Shown here: positions 53,835 through 62,461 of the stretch, in pieces
How positions within the stretch are numbered: position 1 is the stretch's first letter
How the letters are laid out: each line of letters starts with the position of its first letter
NCBI RefSeq assembly: GCF_003054705.1
Contig: NZ_QAYX01000018.1
Location: 310,001 to 374,000 of the forward strand
Origin: Opitutus sp. ER46
Lineage (GTDB): Bacteria > Verrucomicrobiota > Verrucomicrobiia > Opitutales > Opitutaceae
Length of the DNA stretch: 64,000 nt
Reading direction: 5' to 3'
Notes under the pieces: generated by a model
What the model was told of the DNA's origin: nothing
Database searches by the model: none
What the model saw: the letters and a program-made list of their open reading frames with translations, nothing else
Program-made: the position numbers and the translations under genes

Positions 53835-55091
53835 TTACAGCTCGTAAGCGGGGAGCTGCTTGTCGATCCGCACCTTGTCGAGGCGGGCAAACGTCGGCGT
53901 GCCGTTCTCGTAGGGCACCGGAACTTCACCCTGGATGAGGGGCTGCGCATAACGCAGGAAGTGGAAGTTCATCGAGATGTTGTCCTCGTTGATCCACTCG
54001 CGGGGCAGCTTCTTCACCGAGTTCGCGACGTCGGCCAGCGGCGCCAGGCCCGTCTCGCAGGTGTAGTGGTCGGTGTCGCCGCGGACCAGCGTGACCATCT
54101 TGTCGGTTTCGCCGTTGATGGCGGCCTCGACGGCGGCCTCGCCGGCGAGGAACGCCTCGTCGGAGTCGGTCTTCGAGGCGGCGTGTGCGGCACAGCGCTG
54201 CAGGAGGCCGGGCTTCGCGACGCGCACCTTGGTGCCGGGAATGTTGGTGCCGATGATCTCGGCCAGCGCGTCACCCGCGCCGCCCAGCTGGGCGTGACCG
54301 AAAGCATCCTTCGCGCCCTCGGCGGCGAGGTAGTTGCCATCGGAATCGACGAGGCCTTCGGCGACGACGATCAGGCAGTACTTCTCGCGCTTGAGCACGC
54401 GGCGGACGTCCTCGAGAACCTTCTCCTGGGCGAAGGGGATCTCGGGGAGGAGAATCAGGTGCGGCGGATCGTGCGGGTGATCGCGGCGCTTGGCGAGGGC
54501 GGCGCCGGCGGCAATCCAGCCCGCGCTGCGGCCCATGACCTCGATGATGGAGACGAGATCGCCCTGGCCCATGGCCTCGTTATCGCAGGCGACTTCGCGC
54601 ACGGCCGTGGTCACGTACTTCACCGCGCTGGCGTAGCCGGGGGTGTGGTCGGTGATGGGCAGGTCGTTATCGATCGTCTTCGGCACGCCGATGACGCGGA
54701 GCTCGTAATTCTGCTCCTGGGCGAGCTTCGAGATCTTGTCGGCGGTGTCCTGCGAGTCGTTGCCGCCGATGTAGAAGAAATAGCGGATGTTGTGCGCCTT
54801 GAAGACCTCGAGCACGCGCTCGAAATCCTGCTGCTTCTTGAGCTTGTAGCGGCACGTGCCGAGGGCGGCGCCGGGGGTATGCCGGAGGGCGCGGATCTGC
54901 TGCTGCGACTCCGCCGCGAGATCGATGAAGTCCTCCTGGAGGATCCCGAGCACGCCGTTCATGGCGCCGTAGATTTCCTCGATGCACTCATGGTTGAGCG
55001 CCTCCGCGACGATGCCCGCAACGCTGGCGTTGATGACGGAGGTCGGGCCACCGGATTGACCCACCAAAACATTTCCTACGAGTTCAGCCAT
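53835..55091 (-). CDS. pfp: Pyrophosphate-dependent 6-phosphofructokinase
   Basis: A 418-residue enzyme that interconverts fructose 6-phosphate and fructose 1,6-bisphosphate using pyrophosphate. GQSGGPTSVINAS begins the fold. The nucleotide-site motif reads GGNDS (Asp112), and the PKTIDND segment (137-143) has Lys where ATP enzymes have Gly; both are marks of PPi-dependent enzymes. GRSAGWIA and EGA match the family. The reaction is reversible, so it could serve glycolysis and gluconeogenesis. The ATG at 55091 is the family start. It ends at its own terminator. Confidence 0.95.
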   Translation of the reverse strand: MAELVGNVLVGQSGGPTSVINASVAGIVAEALNHECIEEIYGAMNGVLGILQEDFIDLAAESQQQIRALRHTPGAALGTCRYKLKKQQDFERVLEVFKAHNIRYFFYIGGNDSQDTADKISKLAQEQNYELRVIGVPKTIDNDLPITDHTPGYASAVKYVTTAVREVACDNEAMGQGDLVSIIEVMGRSAGWIAAGAALAKRRDHPHDPPHLILLPEIPFAQEKVLEDVRRVLKREKYCLIVVAEGLVDSDGNYLAAEGAKDAFGHAQLGGAGDALAEIIGTNIPGTKVRVAKPGLLQRCAAHAASKTDSDEAFLAGEAAVEAAINGETDKMVTLVRGDTDHYTCETGLAPLADVANSVKKLPREWINEDNISMNFHFLRYAQPLIQGEVPVPYENGTPTFARLDKVRIDKQLPAYEL

Positions 55092-55260
55092 GGCAGAGGA
55101 AGGGATTAGGTTTAGCGAAAGTGAACGGGCAAAGAAGCGCGCCGTGGAGAGCGGTGGCAAACTCAAATTTCCCCGAAGGAAAGATCAGGGTGTCGGGCGG
55201 AGCAAACGCCCCGGCGGTTTTGGTGCCGCGCGAAACGTAAAAACGCGCGGCGCGCGCCGG

Positions 55261-56700
55261 TCAGAGCAACCGGGCCGGCTGGTAATCCGCCGCGCCGCGA
55301 TGCTTGCGGGCGAGGGGATGCACCTCGGCGAGAAACGCGTCCACCTGGTGTGGCGCCGCGCCGACGAAACGGACGTTTTCCGAAAGGATCGCCTGCAGCG
55401 TCTTCTTGCCGAGGCCGATCCGGCGATCGCCCGCGAGCCGGGCGAGCAGGTCGGCGTCGCCGCTGCCGGAACGGAGCGCCTTCGCGGCGGCGAGGGCGTG
55501 TTCCTTGATGGCTTCGTGCGCGGTTTCGCGACCCGCGCCGCGCTTCACGGCCTCCATGAGGATGGTCGTGGTGGCGAGGAAGGGGAGGTTGCGCTCGTTC
55601 TCCGCCGCGATCGCGGCCGAGAACACCTCCATCTGCCGCATCACGGTGATGAAAGTCTCGAGCGCGCCATCGATGGCGAAGAAGGAATCCGGCAGCGCCA
55701 CACGGCGCACCACCGAGCAGGACACGTCGCCTTCGTTCCACTGGTGGCCGGAGAGCCCCGTGGTCATGGCGACAAACCCGCCGAGGATGGTGCCGAAGCC
55801 GCAGATGCGTTCGCAGTTTCGCGCGTTCACCTTGTGCGGCATCGCCGAGGAGCCGACCTGGCCCTCCTGGAAACCCTCGGTGAGCAGGCCCGCGCCCGCC
55901 ATGAGGCGCAGCGTGGTCGCGCAGCTCGCCATCGCGGCGCCGAGCTGGTGCAACACGGTGACGACTTCGAAATCGAGGCTTCGCGGGTAAACCTGGCCGA
56001 CGGCGGACAGCGAGGCGCGGAAACCGAGATGCTTCAGCACGCGCGACTCGAGCTGGTCGACCTTGCCGTTGTCGCCGCCGAGCAACGTGAGCTGGTCGAG
56101 CTGGGTGCCGACCGCGCCCTTGAGCCCGCGCACCGGGTACCGGTTGAGCAGCTCCTCGAGGCGGGTGAAGGCACTGAGCAGTTCCTCGCCAAACATCGCG
56201 AGGCGCTTGCCCAGGGTCGTGGGCTGCGCGGGCACGTTGTGCGTGCGGCCCGTGATCATCAGGTCGCGGTTCAACTCGGCCTGCTTTGCCAGCGCCAGCA
56301 GCGCGGCGGCCGCCTTGAAATGCACCAGCTTCAGCGAGCGGAGGATCTGCAGCTGCTCGACGTTCTCCGTGAGGTCGCGGCTCGTGAGCCCGAGGTGGAT
56401 AAACTGGCGCTTGGCGAGGTCGGAGAACTCCTCGATGCGGGCCTTTACGTCGTGCAGCGTCACGCGCTCGCGTTTCGCGATCGAGGCGAGGTCGATCTGG
56501 CCCTTCACCCGTTCGTAGTCCTTCACCGCCTCGGCGGGAATCGGCACGCCCAGATCGCGCTGGGCCTTCATCACGGCGATCCAGAAGTCGCGCTCGAGGG
56601 CGATGCGGCCCTGTTGCGACCAGATGTCCTTCATCGCGGCCGACGCGTAGCGCTCGGCGAGAACGTTCGGAATGGAAGGGGTAGAAGTCGGCTCGTTCAC
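55261..56700 (-). CDS. purB: Adenylosuccinate lyase
   Basis: A 479-residue enzyme of the fumarase/aspartase superfamily that acts twice in purine synthesis (SAICAR and adenylosuccinate cleavage). The signature GSSAMPHKVNARNCE contains the mobile-loop serine; GRTHNVPAQPTTLGKRLA and FIHLGLTSRDLTEN are further motifs. It begins with GTG at 56700. It lies 169 bases upstream of pfp and 135 bases from holA, all on the minus strand. Confidence 0.97.
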   Translation of the reverse strand: MNEPTSTPSIPNVLAERYASAAMKDIWSQQGRIALERDFWIAVMKAQRDLGVPIPAEAVKDYERVKGQIDLASIAKRERVTLHDVKARIEEFSDLAKRQFIHLGLTSRDLTENVEQLQILRSLKLVHFKAAAALLALAKQAELNRDLMITGRTHNVPAQPTTLGKRLAMFGEELLSAFTRLEELLNRYPVRGLKGAVGTQLDQLTLLGGDNGKVDQLESRVLKHLGFRASLSAVGQVYPRSLDFEVVTVLHQLGAAMASCATTLRLMAGAGLLTEGFQEGQVGSSAMPHKVNARNCERICGFGTILGGFVAMTTGLSGHQWNEGDVSCSVVRRVALPDSFFAIDGALETFITVMRQMEVFSAAIAAENERNLPFLATTTILMEAVKRGAGRETAHEAIKEHALAAAKALRSGSGDADLLARLAGDRRIGLGKKTLQAILSENVRFVGAAPHQVDAFLAEVHPLARKHRGAADYQPARLL

Positions 56701-56835
56701 GGGAAGCTGGCTGAATAAGAAGGCCCCTCCGGCGATGGCGAACGGAAAAACACACGGTGACGCAGCGGGCGCGTCAGAGTGGGCGCGAACGGGCCCGGGG
56801 TGGGGCGGCCGCGACGTTGCCCGCCCTGCGCTGGC

Positions 56836-57933
56836 TCAGGCGCTGAGGCAGCGGACCGACATCTCGCGCAGCACTTCCTCCTGCTCGTCGGAGCGGCTGA
56901 TGATCTCCTCGAAGGCGCGGATGAACTCCTGCTGGTTGTCGATGAGGCGGCGCAGGCTCGGGAGCTTCGCGCTGCCGGCGAGTTTGCCGAGGTACCAGGG
57001 GTTCTGGGTGAAGACGTTGTACGAGCTCTTCTCGGTCGAGCCGACGAACCGGCTGGCGTACGTGCTCGCGGCGCGCTGCAGGCCGTCGATGCCGCGCTGG
57101 CCGACCCGCACGTCGCCGGCGTCTACGAGCGCGCGGACCTGCAGGAGAATCCGGTTGCGGTTCTGGAGGGCGCTGATGATCGGGCGGGCGTCGCCGCCGC
57201 TGAAGAAGTGCCGGTTGAGTGCGGCGAGGGTCCACTTGAGGTCGCCGCTGAAAAACGCCTCGGCGGCCTCGAAGAAATCGCCCTCGGCGACGTTGGGCGT
57301 GAGGTCGGCGACGAACGCCTCCTCGATCGGGCCGTCGCCGGCGTAGGTGGCGAGTTTCTGTGTTTCCTCGACGATCAGCCGGGTGTTGGCGCCGACCTTG
57401 GCGAGCATCAGCTCGAGCGCGCCCGGCCCGAAACTGGTGCCGAGCGCTTTCGCCTCGTTGCGGGCCACCTCGGCCAGCGCCTCGCTGGCGTTGTCGGTAT
57501 CGCCACCGACCAGCGTGAAGTCGGCGTTCTTTTCGACCCACTTGGGAAACGAGCGCCGCCGGTCGACGGGCGCGGCGGTGACGAGGACCGCGGTTTCGGC
57601 GGGGTTCACCCCCTGGAGGATCGCCTGCAGGTCATCGACCAGCTTCAGCGTGCTCTCGGCGCGACCGGTGACGGAGTCGGCGAGGAAGTTCACGTCCTTC
57701 AGCCAGACGATGCGTTTGGTGCCGAACATCGAGACCGTCTGGACCGAGTTGCGGAACTGGTTCACGGCAGTCTCCACCTCGCCGACGTTGGCGGCGAAGC
57801 CGTTGATGATCTCACGGGAGAACTCATCCGCGCCCTCGCTAGCGACGAGCGCCTCGAAGCGCTCCTTCCCCTGGCGACCCACGAGATAGTCGTCCTGGCC
57901 GCAGATGAACGTGAAGTTTTTGCCGCTCGCCAT
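56836..57933 (-). CDS. holA: DNA polymerase III subunit delta
   Basis: A 365-residue clamp-loader subunit. The N-terminal part has FTFICGQDDYLVGR, and the middle KRIVWLKDVNFL and ILLQVRALVDAGD; the order and length match HolA. It opens the sliding clamp as part of the clamp loader. The ATG at 57933 (MASGKNFTFICGQDD) is the natural start, though the frame is open farther into a repeat region. It is downstream of a long intergenic region of hairpins. Confidence 0.94.
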   Translation of the reverse strand: MASGKNFTFICGQDDYLVGRQGKERFEALVASEGADEFSREIINGFAANVGEVETAVNQFRNSVQTVSMFGTKRIVWLKDVNFLADSVTGRAESTLKLVDDLQAILQGVNPAETAVLVTAAPVDRRRSFPKWVEKNADFTLVGGDTDNASEALAEVARNEAKALGTSFGPGALELMLAKVGANTRLIVEETQKLATYAGDGPIEEAFVADLTPNVAEGDFFEAAEAFFSGDLKWTLAALNRHFFSGGDARPIISALQNRNRILLQVRALVDAGDVRVGQRGIDGLQRAASTYASRFVGSTEKSSYNVFTQNPWYLGKLAGSAKLPSLRRLIDNQQEFIRAFEEIISRSDEQEEVLREMSVRCLSA

Positions 57934-57980
57934 ACCGGGCGCCAATCTGGCCGCGATCCTCCGCCGGGCGCACGCCCAAT

Positions 57981-58024
57981 CTTCAGTTTTCAGTTTTCGC
58001 GGCAGCGAAAACTGAAAACTGAAG
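57981..58024. repeat. Perfect 20-bp stem hairpin upstream of holA
   Basis: CTTCAGTTTTCAGTTTTCGC pairs with its exact complement (58005-58024) around GGCA. The arm is itself made of repeated CAGTTTT words. It lies about 50 bases before the holA start, so on the minus strand it would be in the 5' leader. Confidence 0.85.
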
Positions 58025-58199
58025 GGGGGGGCGGATCCCTCGTCGTCGACGATGGGGCGGGGAGGAGCACGGGACGAGTACGCCTGCAGGAACGGAAATC
58101 GAGGCTTGGAGGTAGAGTAGGAGACGCCAGGACGGCAGGGGCAGGAGTGGGAGGGAACGAGGACTGCAATTATAAAGGACTGATAGGGAGTAGGAAGTG

Positions 58200-58241
58200 G
58201 GATAATGTCCAGATACTCGGGGATAATGTCCGGATACTCGC
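58200..58241. repeat. 21-bp tandem duplication
   Basis: GGATAATGTCCAGATACTCG (58200) is followed by GGATAATGTCCGGATACTCG (58221), one base different. Both copies lie in non-coding sequence. Confidence 0.8.
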
Positions 58242-58255
58242 GGGAGGGTTTTCCG

Positions 58256-58371
58256 ATCTTTCTCTTGCTCTTCCTCTTTCTCTTACTCTCCCGGGCGGCG
58301 GCAGCCGGCCGAGAACGGAAGCAAACGCCGGGGAGAAAGAGGAAGAGTAAGAGGAAGAGAAAGACCATCGG
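58256..58371. repeat. Imperfect inverted repeat of CT and GA tracts
   Basis: Left tract TCTTTCTCTTGCTCTTCCTC then TTTCTCTTACTCTCCCGG; right tract beginning CCGGGGAGAAAGAGGAAGAG and ending AGAAAGA. About 40 bases separate the arms. The words equal those around the four-helix gene at 21797, but here nothing is encoded between them. Confidence 0.8.
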
Positions 58372-58476
58372 GAGGGACCCGGGGCAGGGACAGACTTGGG
58401 AGAACGAGAACGATTTTGCGGGGGGCAAAGGAGGGTTGATGCCGGGGCGGGGGGCGGCACGCTCTTCGGGCTACTC

Positions 58477-60210
58477 ATGGCTGCTCCTGCCCCAACTCCG
58501 GTGGCGCCCGGTTACTGGCGCCGCGACCTGCTGTGTCTCACGGTGGCGTTCGCGATCCTGTTCTTTTTCCGGCTGGGAACCTCGCCCCTGGCGAATCCCG
58601 ACGAGGGGCGCTATGCCGAAATCGCGCGCGAAATGGTGGTTAGCGGCGATTGGGTCACCCCGCGCCTGAATGGCGTGAACTACTTCGAAAAGCCGCCGCT
58701 GGTGTACTGGGTCACGGCGGTCGGGCTGAGCCTCTTTGGCGATGGCGAGTGGGTGGCGCGCGTCGCGCCGGCGTTGTTCGCGCTCGGCGGCGTGCTGCTG
58801 ACCTATGCCGCCACCCGCCGGCTGTACGGACGCTGGCCGGGGATCGCGGCGGCGGTCGTCCTGGGGACATCGCTCTTCTACTACATCATGGGGCGCTCGC
58901 TCTTCCTGGACATGAGCGTGTCGGTCCTGATGAGCGCCACGTTGTTCTGCTTCATCCTGGCGGTCCGCACGCCGGTGTCGGCGGGCTGGGGTGGGGGCGC
59001 GCGCCGTTGGTTCTTCTACGGACTCTATATCAGTGCGGCGCTGGCGACGCTGACCAAGGGCATGATCGGCTTCATGGTCACGGGGGCGGTGATGTTCTGC
59101 TGGCTGCTGATCTTCAATCAGTGGCGCTACCTGCGTCCGCTGTACCTGCCGAGCGGCGTCGCGCTGTTCCTGGCGGTGGCGCTGCCGTGGCACATCCTCG
59201 CGGCGCTGCGCAACGAGACCTGGGTGCAGCGCTACATCGTGTACGAGCACTTCGAGCGCTTCCTGACCCCGGCCGCGAGCCGCGAGGGGCCGCCGTGGTA
59301 CTTCATTCCGATCATCCTCGTGGGCCTGTTCCCGTGGGTCGGCTTTCTTTGGCCGGCGGTGCGCGCGTGGTTCGCCGGCGGGTGGAAACGGCGCGCCGAG
59401 CACGCCGACCGCTGGTTCTTCGTCACCTGGTTCGGCTTCATCTTCCTCTTCTTCTCGGTCTCCAGCTCCAAGCTGCCGCCCTACATCCTCCCCGTGTTTC
59501 CGGCTCTGGCGGTGATCTTCGGGCGCTGGATCGGCTCCCGTTTCGAGCGCGCCGACGACGCTCCGGTTCGCGGCGGTACCTGGCTGTTTGCCGCGGTGGC
59601 CGCGACGCTCGCCGTGCTGGTGATCCTGGCGGTGACGCAGCCCAAGGTGGCAGACCTCGCCGAGGAACTCGCCCGCGGCTTGCGCCCGACGGCGTTCGCC
59701 GCCGCCGCCACGCTCCTCCTCGGGGCCGGCGCCTGCGTCTGGCTCGGGCTCCGGCGCGGCGCGCGCGCAGCGTTTGGCGTCGTCGCCGCCACGATGCTGG
59801 CATTCTACCTGGTGCTGTCGTTCGGCAATCTGCCCGATTCCATCAAGCCCGGCACCAAGGCGCTCGCGCTGATCGTGAAGGCGCGAGCCCAGCCCGGGGA
59901 CCGCGTCGTCCACTACCACGAGTTCTTCCACGACTTCACCTTCTACGCCGATCGGGTGGTCGACGTCGTCGCGTTCCAGGGCGAACTCCAGCTCAACGAG
60001 GATGCGGGGGCGCAAGCGAGTGGCCGGTTCATGGACGAGGCGACGTTCCGCCGGCTGTGGGACGGCCCGCAGCGGGTGTTTGCGGTGGCGCGCCGCCGTG
60101 ATCTCGATCGCCGGGCCGACGGCCAGGTCACGCTCTTCACCGATCCGACGTTCCGTTATCATTTGCTCGGCGAAACGCGGCGCCATTACCTCTTCAGCAA
60201 CCATCCCTGA
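58477..60210 (+). CDS. arnT: ArnT-like lipid-linked aminoarabinose glycosyltransferase
   Basis: A 577-residue GT-C membrane enzyme with about twelve hydrophobic segments. The catalytic acidic motif is NPDEGRYAEIAREM after the first helix (Asp42, Glu43), and NYFEKPPLVYW is typical of ArnT-like proteins. ArnT moves 4-amino-4-deoxy-L-arabinose from undecaprenyl phosphate to lipid A on the periplasmic side, giving resistance to cationic peptides. ArnB- and ArnC-like genes follow, which supports the call. A similar transferase for another sugar cannot be excluded. Confidence 0.88.
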   Translation: MAAPAPTPVAPGYWRRDLLCLTVAFAILFFFRLGTSPLANPDEGRYAEIAREMVVSGDWVTPRLNGVNYFEKPPLVYWVTAVGLSLFGDGEWVARVAPALFALGGVLLTYAATRRLYGRWPGIAAAVVLGTSLFYYIMGRSLFLDMSVSVLMSATLFCFILAVRTPVSAGWGGGARRWFFYGLYISAALATLTKGMIGFMVTGAVMFCWLLIFNQWRYLRPLYLPSGVALFLAVALPWHILAALRNETWVQRYIVYEHFERFLTPAASREGPPWYFIPIILVGLFPWVGFLWPAVRAWFAGGWKRRAEHADRWFFVTWFGFIFLFFSVSSSKLPPYILPVFPALAVIFGRWIGSRFERADDAPVRGGTWLFAAVAATLAVLVILAVTQPKVADLAEELARGLRPTAFAAAATLLLGAGACVWLGLRRGARAAFGVVAATMLAFYLVLSFGNLPDSIKPGTKALALIVKARAQPGDRVVHYHEFFHDFTFYADRVVDVVAFQGELQLNEDAGAQASGRFMDEATFRRLWDGPQRVFAVARRRDLDRRADGQVTLFTDPTFRYHLLGETRRHYLFSNHP

Positions 60211-61403
60211 TGTCCGCCAGCTCCCAGTCTCCCTCCGGCCAGCCCGCAGCCGCCACGGCCGCGCAGCCCTACCTGCCGATGACCCGGCCCACGATCGACG
60301 ATGCCACCATTGCGGGCGTCGCCGAGGTCCTGCGTTCCGGCTGGATCACCTCCGGGCCGAACGTGAAGGCGCTGGAGGCGAAGCTGTCCGAGCACTGCGG
60401 CGGCCGGCCGGTGCGGGCGTTCAACTCCGGCACCTGCACGATGGAGATCGCGCTGCGCATCGCCGGTGTCGGCCCGGGCCATGAGGTCATCACCACGCCG
60501 CTCTCCTGGGTGGCGACGAGCAATGTCATTCTCGAGGTCGGCGCGCGCCCCGTGTTTGTCGATATCGACCCGGTCACGCGCAACATCGACCTCGAGCGGA
60601 TCGAGGCTGCGATCACGCCGGCGACGCGCGCGATCATCCCGGTCGACCTGGCCGGGTTGCCGGTGGACCGCGACCGGCTGTACGCGATCGTCCGTAAGCA
60701 CGGGCTGCGCGTTGTCGAGGACGCGGCGCAGTCCTTTGGCGCGAACTGGCGTGGGCGGCCGATTGGCGCCGCCGGCGACTTCGTCTCGTTCAGTTTTCAT
60801 CCCAACAAGAACGTCACCACGATCGAGGGCGGCGCGCTGGTCCTGAACAACGACCAGGAGGCGAAACTCGCCGAGCAGTACCGGCTGCAGGGCGTGGTGC
60901 GCTCGGGCTTCGACGGCATGGAGGTCGATGTCGTGGGCGGGAAATTCAACCTGACCGATGTCGCGGCGCGCGTCGGGCTCGGCCAGCTCCCGCACCTGGT
61001 GGAGTTCAACACCCGCCGGACCGAGCTGGCGCGTGCGTACTTCGCGGCGTTGGACGCCGCCGGCGCCGCCGAGCTGGGCCTCGGGCTGCCGCCGCGCGAC
61101 TTCAGCCAGACCAACTGGCATATGTTCCAGGTGACGCTGCCCGACGGTTCCGGCGCGCTCCGCCGCGCCGAGGTGATGAGCCGGATGCACGAGGCGGGGA
61201 TCGGCACCGGGGTGCACTACCCGGCGATCCACCTCTTTGCCGTGTACCGCCGGCTCGGCTGGAAGGAAGGCGACCTGCCGCTCGCCGAGCGCGTCTGCCG
61301 CACCATTCTCACGCTTCCGCTTTTCCCGGCGATGACGCCGGCCGATGTGACGCGCGTCGTGCAGACGCTCATGCGCGTTCTCCGCCCGGGCCGCCCCGCG
61401 TGA
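60210..61403 (+). CDS. arnB: ArnB-like DegT/DnrJ/EryC1 aminotransferase
   Basis: A 397-residue PLP enzyme. AFNSGTCTMEIALRI and DAAQSFGA are family motifs; the PLP-binding lysine is Lys200 (SFHPNKNVTTIEGG). E. coli ArnB makes UDP-4-amino-4-deoxy-arabinose from the 4-keto sugar. The start overlaps the arnT stop (TGATG). The family also includes other sugar aminotransferases, so the exact substrate is inferred from the arnT and arnC neighbours. Confidence 0.9.
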   Translation: MSASSQSPSGQPAAATAAQPYLPMTRPTIDDATIAGVAEVLRSGWITSGPNVKALEAKLSEHCGGRPVRAFNSGTCTMEIALRIAGVGPGHEVITTPLSWVATSNVILEVGARPVFVDIDPVTRNIDLERIEAAITPATRAIIPVDLAGLPVDRDRLYAIVRKHGLRVVEDAAQSFGANWRGRPIGAAGDFVSFSFHPNKNVTTIEGGALVLNNDQEAKLAEQYRLQGVVRSGFDGMEVDVVGGKFNLTDVAARVGLGQLPHLVEFNTRRTELARAYFAALDAAGAAELGLGLPPRDFSQTNWHMFQVTLPDGSGALRRAEVMSRMHEAGIGTGVHYPAIHLFAVYRRLGWKEGDLPLAERVCRTILTLPLFPAMTPADVTRVVQTLMRVLRPGRPA

Positions 61404-61434
61404 CGCGCCCCGGCAACTCCAGCTCCTGCCGCCG

Positions 61435-62400
61435 ATGAGTGACTCCCCGCAGCTCGACCTCTCGATCGTCATCCCCGTTTACAACGAGGAACTGAACCTG
61501 CCGACGCTCTTCACCCGCCTGTATCCGGTGCTCGATGCGCTCGGCCGCCGCTACGAGGTGATCTTCACCAACGACGGCAGCGCCGACCGCTCGCTCGCGC
61601 TCCTGCGCGAACAGCATGCGCGCCGGCCCGACGTGACGCGCGTGATCGATTTCAACGCCAACTACGGCCAGCACATGGCCATCATGGCGGCATTCGAGCG
61701 CGTGCGCGGCGCGGTGATCGTGACCCTCGACGCCGACTTGCAGAATCCGCCCGAGGAGATTCCGAAGCTCCTCGAAAAAATCGACGCCGGACACGACTAC
61801 GTCGGCGGTTTCCGTCTCCACCGGCAGGACTCTTTCTTCCGCAAGTACGCGTCGCGGCTGATCAACTACGTGCGCGAGAAGACGACGAGCATCGAGATGA
61901 CCGACCAGGGCTGCATGCTGCGCGCCTACAGCCGGCAGATCATCGACGCGATCGTGCGCAGCGGGGCGATCAACACCTTCATTCCGGCCCTGGCGTACAG
62001 CTTCTCGGGCAACCCGGCCGAGGTGGGCGTGAAGCATGAGGAGCGGCACGCGGGCGTATCCAACTATTCGTTCTACGGGCTGGTCCGGTTGAACTTCGAC
62101 CTGATCACGGGCTTCTCCCTGGCGCCGCTGCAATACTTCACGATGTTCGCGGGCCTCAGTTCGCTGGGCAGCCTGGCGCTCGTGGTCCTGCTGTTGATCC
62201 GCCGCTTCGCATTCAACCTCGATCGCGAGACCTTCGGCGTATTCACCCTGTTCGCGATCCTCTTCTTCCTGCTCAGCGTGGCGATGATTGGCATCGGCCT
62301 GATCGGCGAGTACGTCGGCCGCACCTACCAGGTCGTCCGCGCGCGCCAGCGGTACTTTGTGCGCGAGATGCTCGAAACCTCGGGAAAAGTTGAAGGTTGA
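61435..62400 (+). CDS. arnC: ArnC-like undecaprenyl-phosphate aminoarabinose transferase
   Basis: A 321-residue GT2 enzyme with an N-terminal catalytic domain (SIVIPVYNEELNLPTLF, LDADLQNPPEEIPKLL) and two C-terminal membrane helices (about 236-256 and 266-290). ArnC loads the amino sugar onto undecaprenyl phosphate. HHMI-type members for other sugars exist, but the order arnT-arnB-arnC supports the call. The stop lies in a GTTGAAGGTTGAAGG repeat, so the last residues (KVEG) come from it. arnA and arnD are not in the window. Confidence 0.88.
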   Translation: MSDSPQLDLSIVIPVYNEELNLPTLFTRLYPVLDALGRRYEVIFTNDGSADRSLALLREQHARRPDVTRVIDFNANYGQHMAIMAAFERVRGAVIVTLDADLQNPPEEIPKLLEKIDAGHDYVGGFRLHRQDSFFRKYASRLINYVREKTTSIEMTDQGCMLRAYSRQIIDAIVRSGAINTFIPALAYSFSGNPAEVGVKHEERHAGVSNYSFYGLVRLNFDLITGFSLAPLQYFTMFAGLSSLGSLALVVLLLIRRFAFNLDRETFGVFTLFAILFFLLSVAMIGIGLIGEYVGRTYQVVRARQRYFVREMLETSGKVEG

Positions 62401-62457
62401 AGGTTAACAGGTTGGCAGGTTCCAACCTGCAACCTTCTAACCTGCAACCTTCCAACC
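62391..62457. repeat. GGTTGCAGGTTGG-type inverted repeat between convergent genes
   Basis: Left side GGTTGAAGGTTAACAGGTTG, right side CCAACCTGCAACCTTCTAAC and more. The centre GCAGGTT-CC-AACCTGC is perfect. It lies across the arnC stop and ends five bases before the stop of the next gene, so it may also serve as a terminator hairpin for both. Confidence 0.8.
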
Positions 62458-62461
62458 AGGA

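Larger units (their letters stand above)
57934..58476. other. Repeat-rich intergenic region between holA and arnT
   Basis: 543 bases between divergent genes with no convincing gene. It holds a perfect hairpin at 57981-58024, a 21-bp tandem duplication at 58200-58241, and a long imperfect inverted repeat of pyrimidine and purine tracts at 58256-58371. Promoters for holA and arnT must also lie here, but I cannot place them. Confidence 0.75.
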
